NCBI GenBank assembly: GCA_013139755.1
Contig: WTAG01000152.1
Coordinates: forward strand, 1-10,456
DNA length: 10,456 bases
Origin: Methylomarinum sp.
GTDB taxonomy: Bacteria > Pseudomonadota > Gammaproteobacteria > Methylococcales > Methylomonadaceae
Direction of reading: 5' to 3'
Of the stretch, positions 1-7,262 are shown in pieces. Numbering within the stretch: the stretch's first letter is position 1; each line of letters opens with the position of its first letter. The notes beneath the pieces were generated by a model. It did no database searches and had not been told where the DNA came from. It worked only from the letters and a program-made list of their open reading frames with translations. A program made the translations under genes and the position numbers.

Positions 1-471
1 CTGCAAGCCATCATCCGATAAAATGATATTACAATCCGACTTATCCAATAACATTTGAGCCGCTTTAACGCGTTCAGGTCCAACAGCTATAGGACAAGAT
101 GCTCTTTGCGCCATTAATACGGCTTCGTCCCCAACCAACTCTGGGTTACTATTTTTATCCACCCATTGCGGCCACTGCTTGGAGTGACCACCATAGCCAC
201 GGCTAATAATGCCTGGCTTATAACCTTCTTCCTGAAGAAAACGCGCCATCCATACAATTAACGGTGTTTTTCCCGTACCACCAACAGTAATATTACCAAC
301 GATCACTACTGGTACTGGCATTTTAGTCTTTGTAAACACGCCTTTTTTGTATAAAAAAAGTCTAAACCGCATAGCATCATCATAAAGCATTGAAAAAGGC
401 ATCAATTCGCTTGAGATGTACATTTCTTTATACCAGGCATCTTGCAGCCAACGGGAAAATTTTTGTTTCAT
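1..471 (-). CDS. lpxK: Tetraacyldisaccharide 4'-kinase, N-terminal part (C-terminus beyond window)
   Basis: LpxK phosphorylates the 4' position of the lipid A disaccharide using ATP, at the cytoplasmic face of the inner membrane. The 157 visible residues start MKQKFSRWLQ. A hydrophobic VPVVIVGN strand leads into the P-loop GNITVGGTGKTP (about residues 59-70), the characteristic LpxK Walker A. ISRGYGG (89-95), VGDEA (113-117) and GPERVKAA (131-138) follow, and the frame ends at the window edge in DDGLQ (153-157), the conserved acidic DDG motif. The family is usually about 320-350 residues, so roughly half is missing because of the window, not a mutation. The ATG overlaps the exbD stop as ATGA with no strong Shine-Dalgarno, so translation is probably coupled. 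Finding exbB-exbD-lpxK together is common in gammaproteobacteria, which supports both the identity and the start. Confidence 0.96.
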   Translation of the reverse strand, partial: MKQKFSRWLQDAWYKEMYISSELMPFSMLYDDAMRFRLFLYKKGVFTKTKMPVPVVIVGNITVGGTGKTPLIVWMARFLQEEGYKPGIISRGYGGHSKQWPQWVDKNSNPELVGDEAVLMAQRASCPIAVGPERVKAAQMLLDKSDCNIILSDDGLQ

Positions 472-908
472 TTTACGTCACTCGTTACGCTTTTGGTGGC
501 AAATGTAATCCGACTAAAACCTAAATGACTCGCAATATCCAGGGCAGTAACAACAGCCTGGTGCGGTGCTTTACCATCGGCACTAATAATAAAAGGGATT
601 TTCCGAGAGTTACCTGCCGCTTGAATTAACGCACGTTTTAAGGTTTCATTCTTCTGATTAATCAGCTGATGAGGCAAACCATCATCACCCGAAATAAAGT
701 AAAGTCCCTCTGCATTAATCGTTAATATGATCAACTTTTCAACCGCGTCAGTCTCTTCACCATGTGCTTCAGGTAAATTTATTTTTAATTCCGTCTGCCG
801 ATTAAATGTGGTCGTTACCATAAAGAAAATTAATAACAAAAAAACCACATCAATCATTGGTGTTAATGTTATTTCCAAAGGCGGCCTTTTTCTACGAGAA
901 AAATTCAT
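468..908 (-). CDS. exbD: ExbD/TolR-family biopolymer transport protein
   Basis: This is the small periplasm-facing subunit of an ExbB/ExbD-type proton-driven motor, which passes proton-motive force to TonB-like or other envelope partners. The 146 residues fit the family: a short basic cytoplasmic tail (RRKRPP), one membrane segment (about residues 13-34) and a periplasmic domain. The signature LTPMIDVVFLLLIFF is clear, and D20 in it corresponds to the essential membrane aspartate of ExbD/TolR. The start is well supported: GAGAGG lies seven bases upstream (positions 916-921), and the ATG shares one base with the exbB stop (TAATG). The 3' end overlaps lpxK. Position beside lpxK suggests an envelope role rather than a dedicated siderophore system, but nothing visible names the partner. 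No tonB is present. Confidence 0.93.
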   Translation of the reverse strand: MNFSRRKRPPLEITLTPMIDVVFLLLIFFMVTTTFNRQTELKINLPEAHGEETDAVEKLIILTINAEGLYFISGDDGLPHQLINQKNETLKRALIQAAGNSRKIPFIISADGKAPHQAVVTALDIASHLGFSRITFATKSVTSDVK

Positions 909-1522
909 TAAGCAACCTCTCTTTCCCCATGCATTACATCAATCATTTTTAATGCCTCTTCTTCCATATTTAAAACATACTCATCAACTAAACGCTCAAA
1001 ATAACGATGAAAGATCAAACTAGGAATCGCAACTGTTAACCCTGCCGCGGTAGTAATAAGCGCCTCTGAAATACCACCCGCTAGAATCCCAGGGTCGCCA
1101 ACGCCATGTATCATAATCGCTGAAAATACTTTGATCATACCCACAACCGTCCCTAACAACCCCAGCAAAGGTGTTACTGAAGCAATAGTTCCCAATGAAT
1201 TTAAAAACTGTTCTAATTCGTGAACCACTTGCCGACCTGTCTCCTCTATACTAGTCTTCATCATTTCACGACCATGATCTCGATTAACCAAACCCGACGC
1301 CAAAATTGCGCCCAATGGTGAACTTTGTTTTACCTGCCTAAGTGTCGGCTCATCCAGTTTATTTTGATTTATCAGCTGCCAAACATGAGGCACCAATTGA
1401 GGTGGAAGGATTTTTTTTCGCTGTAACGACCAAAATCGCTCTGCAATAATGGCCATTGCCCCAATAGAACAAAAGATGATTGGCAACATCAACCAGCCAC
1501 CATTTTTTATTAACTCAAACAC
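908..1522 (-). CDS. exbB: ExbB/TolQ/MotA-family proton channel protein
   Basis: This is the multi-pass inner-membrane subunit that forms the proton channel with ExbD. At 204 residues it belongs to the compact ExbB class. Three membrane segments are visible: about residues 9-28, 108-135 (TPLLGLLGTVVGMIKVF) and 148-172 (EALITTAAGLTVAIPSLIFH). E153, in EALITTA, matches the membrane glutamate of E. coli ExbB. The cytoplasmic loop lies between segments one and two. The start codon is GTG, supported by AGGAA eight bases upstream and by the hydrophobic N-terminus beginning immediately. The gene lies 35 bases downstream of the MFS gene on the same strand, so read-through from that gene is plausible. 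Its stop overlaps the exbD start by one base. Confidence 0.94.
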   Translation of the reverse strand: MFELIKNGGWLMLPIIFCSIGAMAIIAERFWSLQRKKILPPQLVPHVWQLINQNKLDEPTLRQVKQSSPLGAILASGLVNRDHGREMMKTSIEETGRQVVHELEQFLNSLGTIASVTPLLGLLGTVVGMIKVFSAIMIHGVGDPGILAGGISEALITTAAGLTVAIPSLIFHRYFERLVDEYVLNMEEEALKMIDVMHGEREVA

Positions 1523-1529
1523 TTCACTG

Positions 1530-1535
1530 TTTCCT
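1530..1535 (-). promoter_or_regulatory. Ribosome binding site deciding the exbB GTG start
   Basis: On the minus strand this reads AGGAAA, about eight bases before GTG at 1522. No in-frame ATG lies nearby, so this site supports the GTG as the true start of exbB. Confidence 0.65.
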
Positions 1536-1557
1536 ATAATTTTTAATTAAACTCATT

Positions 1558-2712
1558 TTAACCTAACGCTACTTTATTTTCTCGACCTACCCAAATATAA
1601 GCAATAATAAAGGCAATAAAACATGAGACTGCCGCTATGGAGTACACGAACAATGCCCCATATAAATCCCAAAAATAGCCGCTATACAAACTTCCTATCA
1701 TTCCACCAAGACCAAAGCTCAAACTACTATAAAGCGCCTGCCCCTTCCCCTGATGATGCTCTCCAAAATACTTATGTACTAGATGAATAGCTACGACATG
1801 AGATGATCCAAAAGTTGCGGCATGCAACAATTGAGCAACTATCATTAACGGTAATGACTCCACAAAAAAAGCAATCATTACCCAGCGGCAAATACTTAAG
1901 AAAACACTGAGTAACAGAATATTACGCAAACTAGCCCAAGCTAATATTCTTTGCATAAAGATAAACAAAACCACTTCAGCGCATACACCTAACGCACACA
2001 AAAGACCAATAATAGTGGGCGTATAACTAAATTGATTCAGATAAATAGAATAAAAAACGTAATACGGGCCATGAGCTAATTGCAATAACAAATAAACCAC
2101 AAAAAATGCAATAATTTCAGGCTTTCTAATAATCTGAAACACCCCATCAGCTTGACTTCTTTTAGCGGTAACATTCGCTTCCGGCGTCACCATACTAACC
2201 AGCCAAATCATCCCCAACATGCCGATAATTAACTCTGGAATGTAATCGATACTATATATATCAACCACTCTACCAATACCCAATACAGTCACAATAAAAC
2301 CAACAGATCCCCATAACCTAATTTGACTGTAGCGATGAGGCTGTTTTTTTAAATGGAATAAAGTAGCCGCTTCAAATTGAGGTAATGCAGCGTTCCAAAA
2401 GAAACTAAAACCAACCGTTATCATTGCCACCCATAAATAACTGTCCTTATAAAAAAAACCAGCAAATATCAATGTGGCAAAAAATGATGATATCCGAATA
2501 ATTCTTAAACTTTTACCAGTATGGTCAGCAATCCAGCCTGTAAGATTTGGAGCAAGAATTTTAGTCGCTACCATTAAAGCAGATAGCTCACCAATTTCAG
2601 CCGCATTAAATTTAATATGTGCTAAATAAAGACTCCAAAAGGGAAGAAAACCACCTAAAGCGGCAAAATAGAAAAAGTAAAAACCGGATAATCGCCAATA
2701 AGGAATGGACAT
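1558..2712 (-). CDS. MFS transporter, HcaT/3-phenylpropionate-transporter-like
   Basis: This is a major facilitator superfamily membrane transporter of 384 residues with about 12 predicted hydrophobic segments. The N-terminus (YWRLSGFYFFYFAALGGFLP) and the stretch PQFEAATL (about 111-118) followed by YSQIRLWGSVGFI (128-140) are typical of the MFS_1-like family that includes E. coli HcaT and nucleoside-type permeases. GWIADHTGKSLR (59-70) is the motif A loop between segments two and three. The substrate cannot be read from sequence; in this branch the names given by homology are often unreliable. The gene follows aroC by 147 bases containing a probable terminator. It has no strong Shine-Dalgarno before its ATG. 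A similar prmB-aroC-MFS order exists in Pseudomonas, as I recall, so the association looks conserved. Confidence 0.88.
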   Translation of the reverse strand: MSIPYWRLSGFYFFYFAALGGFLPFWSLYLAHIKFNAAEIGELSALMVATKILAPNLTGWIADHTGKSLRIIRISSFFATLIFAGFFYKDSYLWVAMITVGFSFFWNAALPQFEAATLFHLKKQPHRYSQIRLWGSVGFIVTVLGIGRVVDIYSIDYIPELIIGMLGMIWLVSMVTPEANVTAKRSQADGVFQIIRKPEIIAFFVVYLLLQLAHGPYYVFYSIYLNQFSYTPTIIGLLCALGVCAEVVLFIFMQRILAWASLRNILLLSVFLSICRWVMIAFFVESLPLMIVAQLLHAATFGSSHVVAIHLVHKYFGEHHQGKGQALYSSLSFGLGGMIGSLYSGYFWDLYGALFVYSIAAVSCFIAFIIAYIWVGRENKVALG

Positions 2713-2802
2713 AAGGTTGTGACGATAAGTGTTAAAAGTTGTTGTTAATACAGTGCCGAGATAATTTTAATCAGCCTACATTTTTAAGAAACAAACATAA
2801 CG

Positions 2803-2839
2803 CAGGAAAAAACAAAGGGCTTTTACTTTGTTAATCCTG
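2803..2839 (-). terminator. Probable Rho-independent terminator downstream of aroC
   Basis: On the minus strand, AACAAAG and CTTTGTT (7 bp) enclose an 8-base loop and are followed by four more T residues. An outer CAGGA/TCCTG pairing extends the hairpin across a small internal loop. It begins about 20 bases after the aroC stop. The inner stem is AT-rich, so termination may be partial. Confidence 0.6.
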
Positions 2840-2859
2840 TGCTGTCATGTTAAGAGCAA

Positions 2860-3948
2860 TTACTTTAAAAAAGGCAATCCTGCATCAACATCAATATTTT
2901 GCGCTCGATGACGCATCACATGATCCATAATAGTGATAGCCATCATTGCTTCTGCAATGGGTGTTGCTCTGATTCCCACACAAGGATCATGACGACCTTC
3001 AGTAACAACTTCTATAGCTTCTCCCCTGCAATTAATACTTTTTCCAGGAATACGTAAACTTGATGTCGGCTTTAACGCAATTCTTGCAACAATATCTTGT
3101 CCAGTTGAAATACCACCTAAAATACCGCCCGCATGATTACTTAAAAAGCCCTCTGGGGTAATTTCATCTCTAAATGCTGTTCCTTTACTCTCAATACAGT
3201 CAAAGCCATCGCCAATTTCCACACCTTTAACCGCATTAATACTCATTAAACTATGAGCAAGTTCAGCATCGATACGATCAAAAATAGGCTCACCCAAACC
3301 TGGAGGCACATTAGTTGCGATAACATCAATCTTTGCACCGATAGAGTTACCTTCTTTTCTAAGCGCATCCATATAGCTTTCCATTTCAGCAATTTTATTG
3401 GCATCAGGGCAGAAAAACGGATTGGTTTCAACAATACTTAAATCGATTTCTTCAACTTTAATAGGGCCTAATTGAGACAAATAACCTGTTATCTCAATAT
3501 TAAATTTTAATTTTAAATATTTTTTAGCGATAGCACCTGCCGCAACACGCATTGCCGTTTCACGCGCAGAAGAACGCCCACCACCACGATAATCTCTAAA
3601 GCCGTATTTGTGTTGATAGGAATAATCTGCATGTCCGGGACGAAAAGTTTCAGCGATATTAGAATAATCTTTAGATCGTTGATCGGTATTTTCAATCATT
3701 AAACCGATCGGCGTACCCGTTGTTTTCCCTTCAAATACGCCTGAAAGAATTTTTACTTGATCAGCTTCTCTACGCTGAGTAGTATGCCTGGATGTTCCTG
3801 GCTTTCTTCTATCCAGATCCAACTGGATGTCCGCTTCAGTTAAAGGAATTCCCGGTGGGCAACCATCAACTGTGCAACCTAATGCAAGCCCATGACTCTC
3901 ACCAAAAGTAGTAACGGTAAATAATTTTCCTATTGAATTGCCTGACAT
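2860..3948 (-). CDS. aroC: Chorismate synthase
   Basis: AroC converts 5-enolpyruvylshikimate-3-phosphate to chorismate, the last common step to aromatic amino acids, folate and ubiquinone. It needs reduced FMN and acts in the cytosol as a tetramer. At 362 residues the length is normal for the family. Both family signatures are intact: [16 protein letters not shown] (16-31) and [18 protein letters not shown] (122-139). RPGHADYSY contains H106, equivalent to a catalytic histidine in characterised enzymes. The C-terminal part holds GGISTGQDI and [18 protein letters not shown], also strongly conserved. The ATG lies three bases after the prmB stop and lacks an obvious Shine-Dalgarno, so it is probably translated by coupling in a prmB-aroC operon. 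Confidence 0.98.
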   Translation of the reverse strand: MSGNSIGKLFTVTTFGESHGLALGCTVDGCPPGIPLTEADIQLDLDRRKPGTSRHTTQRREADQVKILSGVFEGKTTGTPIGLMIENTDQRSKDYSNIAETFRPGHADYSYQHKYGFRDYRGGGRSSARETAMRVAAGAIAKKYLKLKFNIEITGYLSQLGPIKVEEIDLSIVETNPFFCPDANKIAEMESYMDALRKEGNSIGAKIDVIATNVPPGLGEPIFDRIDAELAHSLMSINAVKGVEIGDGFDCIESKGTAFRDEITPEGFLSNHAGGILGGISTGQDIVARIALKPTSSLRIPGKSINCRGEAIEVVTEGRHDPCVGIRATPIAEAMMAITIMDHVMRHRAQNIDVDAGLPFLK

Positions 3949-3951
3949 AGT

Positions 3952-4890
3952 TTAAATAAATTTTTTAAAGTGTTTGTGATATTGCTGAACCTGTTCAGCG
4001 GTTAATAGAAAAACCCCATCACCACCTCGTTCAAATTCAAGCCAATAAAAAGGGATTTCAGGGAACATTTGTTGCAGCGTTTCAGCACTGCTCCCAACTT
4101 CTATAATTAGAATTCCTTGTTCGGTTAAATAATCATTTGCATCAACTAAAATGCGTAAAACCAGATCCAAGCCTGTGACACCAGCAGTAAAACCCATTTC
4201 TGGCTCATTATGATATTCAGTGGGTAATTCTTTCCATTCTTGTATTGCTACATAAGGTGGATTACTGACAATAACATCGTATTTATTATCAGGCAGCGCG
4301 TTAAACAAGTCTGATTTATAAATCGTAAGCTGTTCTGATACATCATGTTTATCAATATTAATCTGAGCAACCGCTATTGCATCATCAGATAATTCAACCG
4401 CATCAACCCGTGCTTCAGGAAATGCATAGGCACAAGCAATTGCAATACACGCACTGCCCGTGCATAAATCTAAAACATTAAAAACCTGCTCTTCATCTAC
4501 CCAAGGCTCAAACCGCTGCTCTATCAATTCAGCAATAGGCGATCGAGGCACCAGCACCCGCTCATCAACATAAAAAGACAATCCTGCAAAAATTGCTTCA
4601 TTGGTTAAATAAGCCACTGGTTTGCGTTCTTTAATGCGACGCTCCAACAAATGCATGACCTTGCGACGCTCATCAAGTGTTAACACGGCACCTAAATAAC
4701 AATCATCAAGATGATAAGGTTGATAAAGTGCATGCATTACCAATGCCGCTGATTCGTGCAGTGATGTCGCGATACCATGACCTAAAAACACCTTATTTTC
4801 AGCAAACTGACTAGCACCCCACCGAATATAGTCTCTAATGCTCTTTAGTGTTGTGATAATATCAGTTTCAGTAACTGGCTCTGCACTCAT
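3952..4890 (-). CDS. prmB: Ribosomal protein L3 N5-glutamine methyltransferase
   Basis: PrmB methylates a glutamine side chain of ribosomal protein L3 using S-adenosylmethionine. The 312 residues show the HemK/PrmB layout: a helical N-terminal substrate-binding part (1-100), then RVLVPRSPIAELI (111-123), the SAM-binding motif VLDLCTGSACIAIACA (139-153), an acidic strand end VDAVELSD (162-169), and the catalytic NPPYV (210-214) that positions the glutamine amide. VPRSPIAELI and the extended N-terminus favour PrmB over the release-factor enzyme PrmC, whose equivalent motif usually reads IPRPDTE. Placement directly before aroC is the usual gammaproteobacterial arrangement. The gene is divergent from the HDOD gene, with 149 bases between them. 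Confidence 0.95.
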   Translation of the reverse strand: MSAEPVTETDIITTLKSIRDYIRWGASQFAENKVFLGHGIATSLHESAALVMHALYQPYHLDDCYLGAVLTLDERRKVMHLLERRIKERKPVAYLTNEAIFAGLSFYVDERVLVPRSPIAELIEQRFEPWVDEEQVFNVLDLCTGSACIAIACAYAFPEARVDAVELSDDAIAVAQINIDKHDVSEQLTIYKSDLFNALPDNKYDVIVSNPPYVAIQEWKELPTEYHNEPEMGFTAGVTGLDLVLRILVDANDYLTEQGILIIEVGSSAETLQQMFPEIPFYWLEFERGGDGVFLLTAEQVQQYHKHFKKFI

Positions 4891-5039
4891 CTAATTTTTA
4901 CTTACCGTATTAAGAAGTTGACAATTTTAAACTAAAATCTGTTTGTGGATGACAAAATATACGTCGCTATACCATCCAAAAAGACATAACTGATTAAAAA
5001 ATCACCAAAGAAACCAAGGGTACTGTATAAATTCTGCTT
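4891..5039. other. Divergent intergenic region between prmB and the HDOD gene
   Basis: This AT-rich spacer must hold the promoters for prmB (leftward) and the HDOD gene (rightward). A TTGACA occurs at 4918-4923 on the plus strand, but no TATAAT-like hexamer lies 16-18 bases after it. TATAAA at 5026-5031 ends only eight bases before the HDOD ATG. On the minus strand TATATT (4956-4961) could be a prmB -10 box with a poor -35. No choice is convincing. Confidence 0.4.
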
Positions 5040-5918
5040 ATGACAGCTTCAAACAACAATCACACAGCTGCTAATTTAGCAAAAAACCGTTTATATCATG
5101 ATTGCTATAAATTTATGCAATCAGACAAGCTTGCTTTACCTACTATACCTGATGTTTCTTTTAAAATTAGACGTGCCATTAACGACGATAATGCCAATAA
5201 CAGCAAAATTGCCCGTGTGGTTCAGATAGACCCATCAATCACCGCTCGCTTAATTCAAATATCAAATAGTCCTCTTTACCGAGGACGCAGAAAAATAGAA
5301 AGTTGCCCAGAAGCCTTAACTCGCCTGGGATTAAGAGCCTCACAAGATATTATTACAGCATTCTCAATGAAAGCAGTATTTAATGCTAAATCCCCGATTA
5401 TTAGAAAAAAGATGCAAGAACTTTGGGCTCATAGTAGTAATGTTGCTTCTATTAGTGCTGTTTTTGCGCATAAAACACCGGGCTTTGACCCCGACAGAGC
5501 CATGCTCGCCGGATTAATTCACGACATTGGTATCGTTCCTATTTTGACTTATGCCGATAAACAACCCGAAATTTTAGAAAACCCTAAAGATTTAGTTGAA
5601 ACAGTTAAAAAACTACGTGCAGATATCGGTGTACAAATCATACGAAAATGGGATTTTCCTTCTGACTTTGAAGATGTCATTATCAACGCAGAAAACTGGC
5701 GTAGAACAGGGAGCGATAAACCCGATTACACTGACATAGTGATGATTGCTCAACTCCATAGCTTTATTGGTAAAGTAGATATTAAAAAAATGCCAAAAAT
5801 AGATGAGCTACCTGCTTATAAAAAACTGGTTGCAGGCCATATGGATGCAGATCTAAGCATTAACATACTTGACCAGGCAAAAGATGAAATTGCACAAATA
5901 AAAAAAATGCTAAGCTAA
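5040..5918 (+). CDS. HDOD-domain protein, probable signalling or regulatory protein
   Basis: This protein of 292 residues is dominated by an HDOD domain (about residues 28-225). Visible hallmarks are LPTIPDVSFKIRRAI (32-46), the VVQIDPSITARLIQISNSPLYRG-type helix pair (about 60-82, where PSITARLIQISNSPLY is diagnostic), EALTRLGLRASQDII (91-105) and AGLIHDIGIVPIL (157-169). The HD pair (161-162) is retained, but most HDOD proteins are thought to be non-catalytic scaffolds or regulators, so no phosphodiesterase activity is claimed. There is no second domain. The ATG is the first possible start after an in-frame TAA at 5028-5030. It has no Shine-Dalgarno at normal spacing; AAGGG at 5016-5020 is too far away. 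The gene is followed after five bases by the FliK-like gene, suggesting co-transcription. Confidence 0.9.
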   Translation: MTASNNNHTAANLAKNRLYHDCYKFMQSDKLALPTIPDVSFKIRRAINDDNANNSKIARVVQIDPSITARLIQISNSPLYRGRRKIESCPEALTRLGLRASQDIITAFSMKAVFNAKSPIIRKKMQELWAHSSNVASISAVFAHKTPGFDPDRAMLAGLIHDIGIVPILTYADKQPEILENPKDLVETVKKLRADIGVQIIRKWDFPSDFEDVIINAENWRRTGSDKPDYTDIVMIAQLHSFIGKVDIKKMPKIDELPAYKKLVAGHMDADLSINILDQAKDEIAQIKKMLS

Positions 5919-5923
5919 ATCCA

Positions 5924-7201
5924 ATGGATATTAAGCAATCGCAATCGCCCAAAAATCTCGCCACATTAGCTAGCCAAAAAACCAACACATTAAGATTAAA
6001 GCTAAACCAACAAATTGAAGTTAAAATCATCAGCTCTAAAAATGACAAGCGCTCAATAGAGATAAAACTTCCTCAATCCGACAAATCAATTCAGCTACAA
6101 AGCAATGTACCTCTATCAGCAAAAAACGGACAAACACTTGAGCTGATAGTTACAAAACTAACAATTCCAATCGAATTTAAAGTTTTAAGCAACGAAGGCG
6201 AAGCAAAAAACATCACTCTCAAGCAATTAATATTACCTACAGAAATACAAAAAAATATCACTCAATCAAAACCATCGGCATTAGAGATGCCGTTTACAAA
6301 TAAAGCGCAAGCATCTAATCTGGAAACTAGCAATACTAAACCGCCTTTAAACACCCTAAGCCCACAACAAACAATTCTTAACGCAACTAAACTTGCGATA
6401 CCTGCTCAAGAATCCCCTACAGTGTTGCTAAACCAAATCATCTCTTACTTACCTCAGTTAAATCAAAATAAAACCGTTCCTGATACCTTAAAACTATTAG
6501 CCCAAGAAATTTTAAACAATCTTCCCGATAAAAAAAGTCTACATAACCCTCAACAATTAAAAAAAATAATCGCTAATTCCGGGACATTCATGGAGGCAAA
6601 ATTAGCACAAAGCCTCACCAGAGGCAGCCAAAACTTTCAAACCGACTTTAAAAGCCAACTTTTAAAGCTCCACCAAGCACTTAATAAAGAGTTAAATGTA
6701 AATCAAAACCCAGCAACAAGTTCAGACACCATTCAGCTGCTAAAGGAAATGCAACAAAAAACGGAAAGTACCTTAGCTAAAATAATTTTAAACCAATTAA
6801 CATCATTACCTAAAGAAGATGGAATGAAACAAGTCTGGGTAACAGACCTACCCTTCTTAAACAAAGATTTTCCAGAATCCGTTAGAGTTGAAATCAATCG
6901 TAAAGAAAAAAGCAATAACAATGAAGATGATGAAAATTGGTCGGTAAATATAACCATTACTCCACCTGAATTAGCTACTATTCATTGTAAAATTTCTTAC
7001 TATGACAAAACCATAAACACGCGTTTTTGGAGTGATGAACAGCAGGTTGTAATGATAATAAACAAACAACTGGAACACTTGAAAAAACAATTTGAAAGCG
7101 TGGGTATAAATCCAGGACATATGTCCGCACATACTGGCACACCAAAAACGGAATCTCAGCAGCAAATTATGAACCAGAGTTTATTTGACCAAGAGGTCTA
7201 A
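5924..7201 (+). CDS. FliK-like protein with a hook-length-control C-terminal domain
   Basis: This is a 425-residue protein with no signal peptide and a low-complexity middle rich in Asn, Gln, Lys and Leu. Residues 22-90 look like a beta-rich segment (LKLNQQIEVKIISS, then GQTLELIVTKL). The C-terminal part, about 338-400, fits the Flg_hook domain of FliK: WSVNITITPPELATIHCKISYYD (read in short pieces, the key element being PPEL), a strand TINTRFWSD, then a helix with the ending KKQFESVGINPG. The pattern LxPPELGxVxVxL...L...L...G is typical of that domain. FliK is secreted and sets flagellar hook length, but the surroundings hold no flagellar genes, so the role here is open. It begins five bases after the HDOD stop without a clear Shine-Dalgarno, suggesting translational coupling. 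The middle region gives no recognisable family. Confidence 0.75.
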   Translation: MDIKQSQSPKNLATLASQKTNTLRLKLNQQIEVKIISSKNDKRSIEIKLPQSDKSIQLQSNVPLSAKNGQTLELIVTKLTIPIEFKVLSNEGEAKNITLKQLILPTEIQKNITQSKPSALEMPFTNKAQASNLETSNTKPPLNTLSPQQTILNATKLAIPAQESPTVLLNQIISYLPQLNQNKTVPDTLKLLAQEILNNLPDKKSLHNPQQLKKIIANSGTFMEAKLAQSLTRGSQNFQTDFKSQLLKLHQALNKELNVNQNPATSSDTIQLLKEMQQKTESTLAKIILNQLTSLPKEDGMKQVWVTDLPFLNKDFPESVRVEINRKEKSNNNEDDENWSVNITITPPELATIHCKISYYDKTINTRFWSDEQQVVMIINKQLEHLKKQFESVGINPGHMSAHTGTPKTESQQQIMNQSLFDQEV

Positions 7202-7262
7202 GAGCACAACCCAAGCATAGAGCTGACTTCAGCCAGTCCTACATTTATCCGCTGAGACACCG

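Noticed and set aside
727..1023. Plus-strand open frame of 98 codons opposite exbD and exbB
   Set aside because: It is antisense to two genes with intact family motifs, and its translation resembles no protein I know.
3246..3695. Several open frames of about 60 codons within aroC on both strands
   Set aside because: The aroC frame is complete and carries both family signatures; the others are shadows of it.
4918..4923. TTGACA as the -35 box of the HDOD gene
   Set aside because: No acceptable -10 hexamer occurs 15-19 bases downstream; TAAAAT lies only nine bases away.
5040..5918. HDOD protein as an active cyclic-di-GMP phosphodiesterase (HD-GYP)
   Set aside because: No GYP motif or extended HD-GYP helix set is visible, and the sequence fits HDOD instead.
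7202..7262. Possible bidirectional terminator or small FlhB-like gene after the FliK-like gene
   Set aside because: The 61-base gap is too short for a gene. The best hairpin, GCTG-ACTT-CAGC, has only four pairs and no T run.
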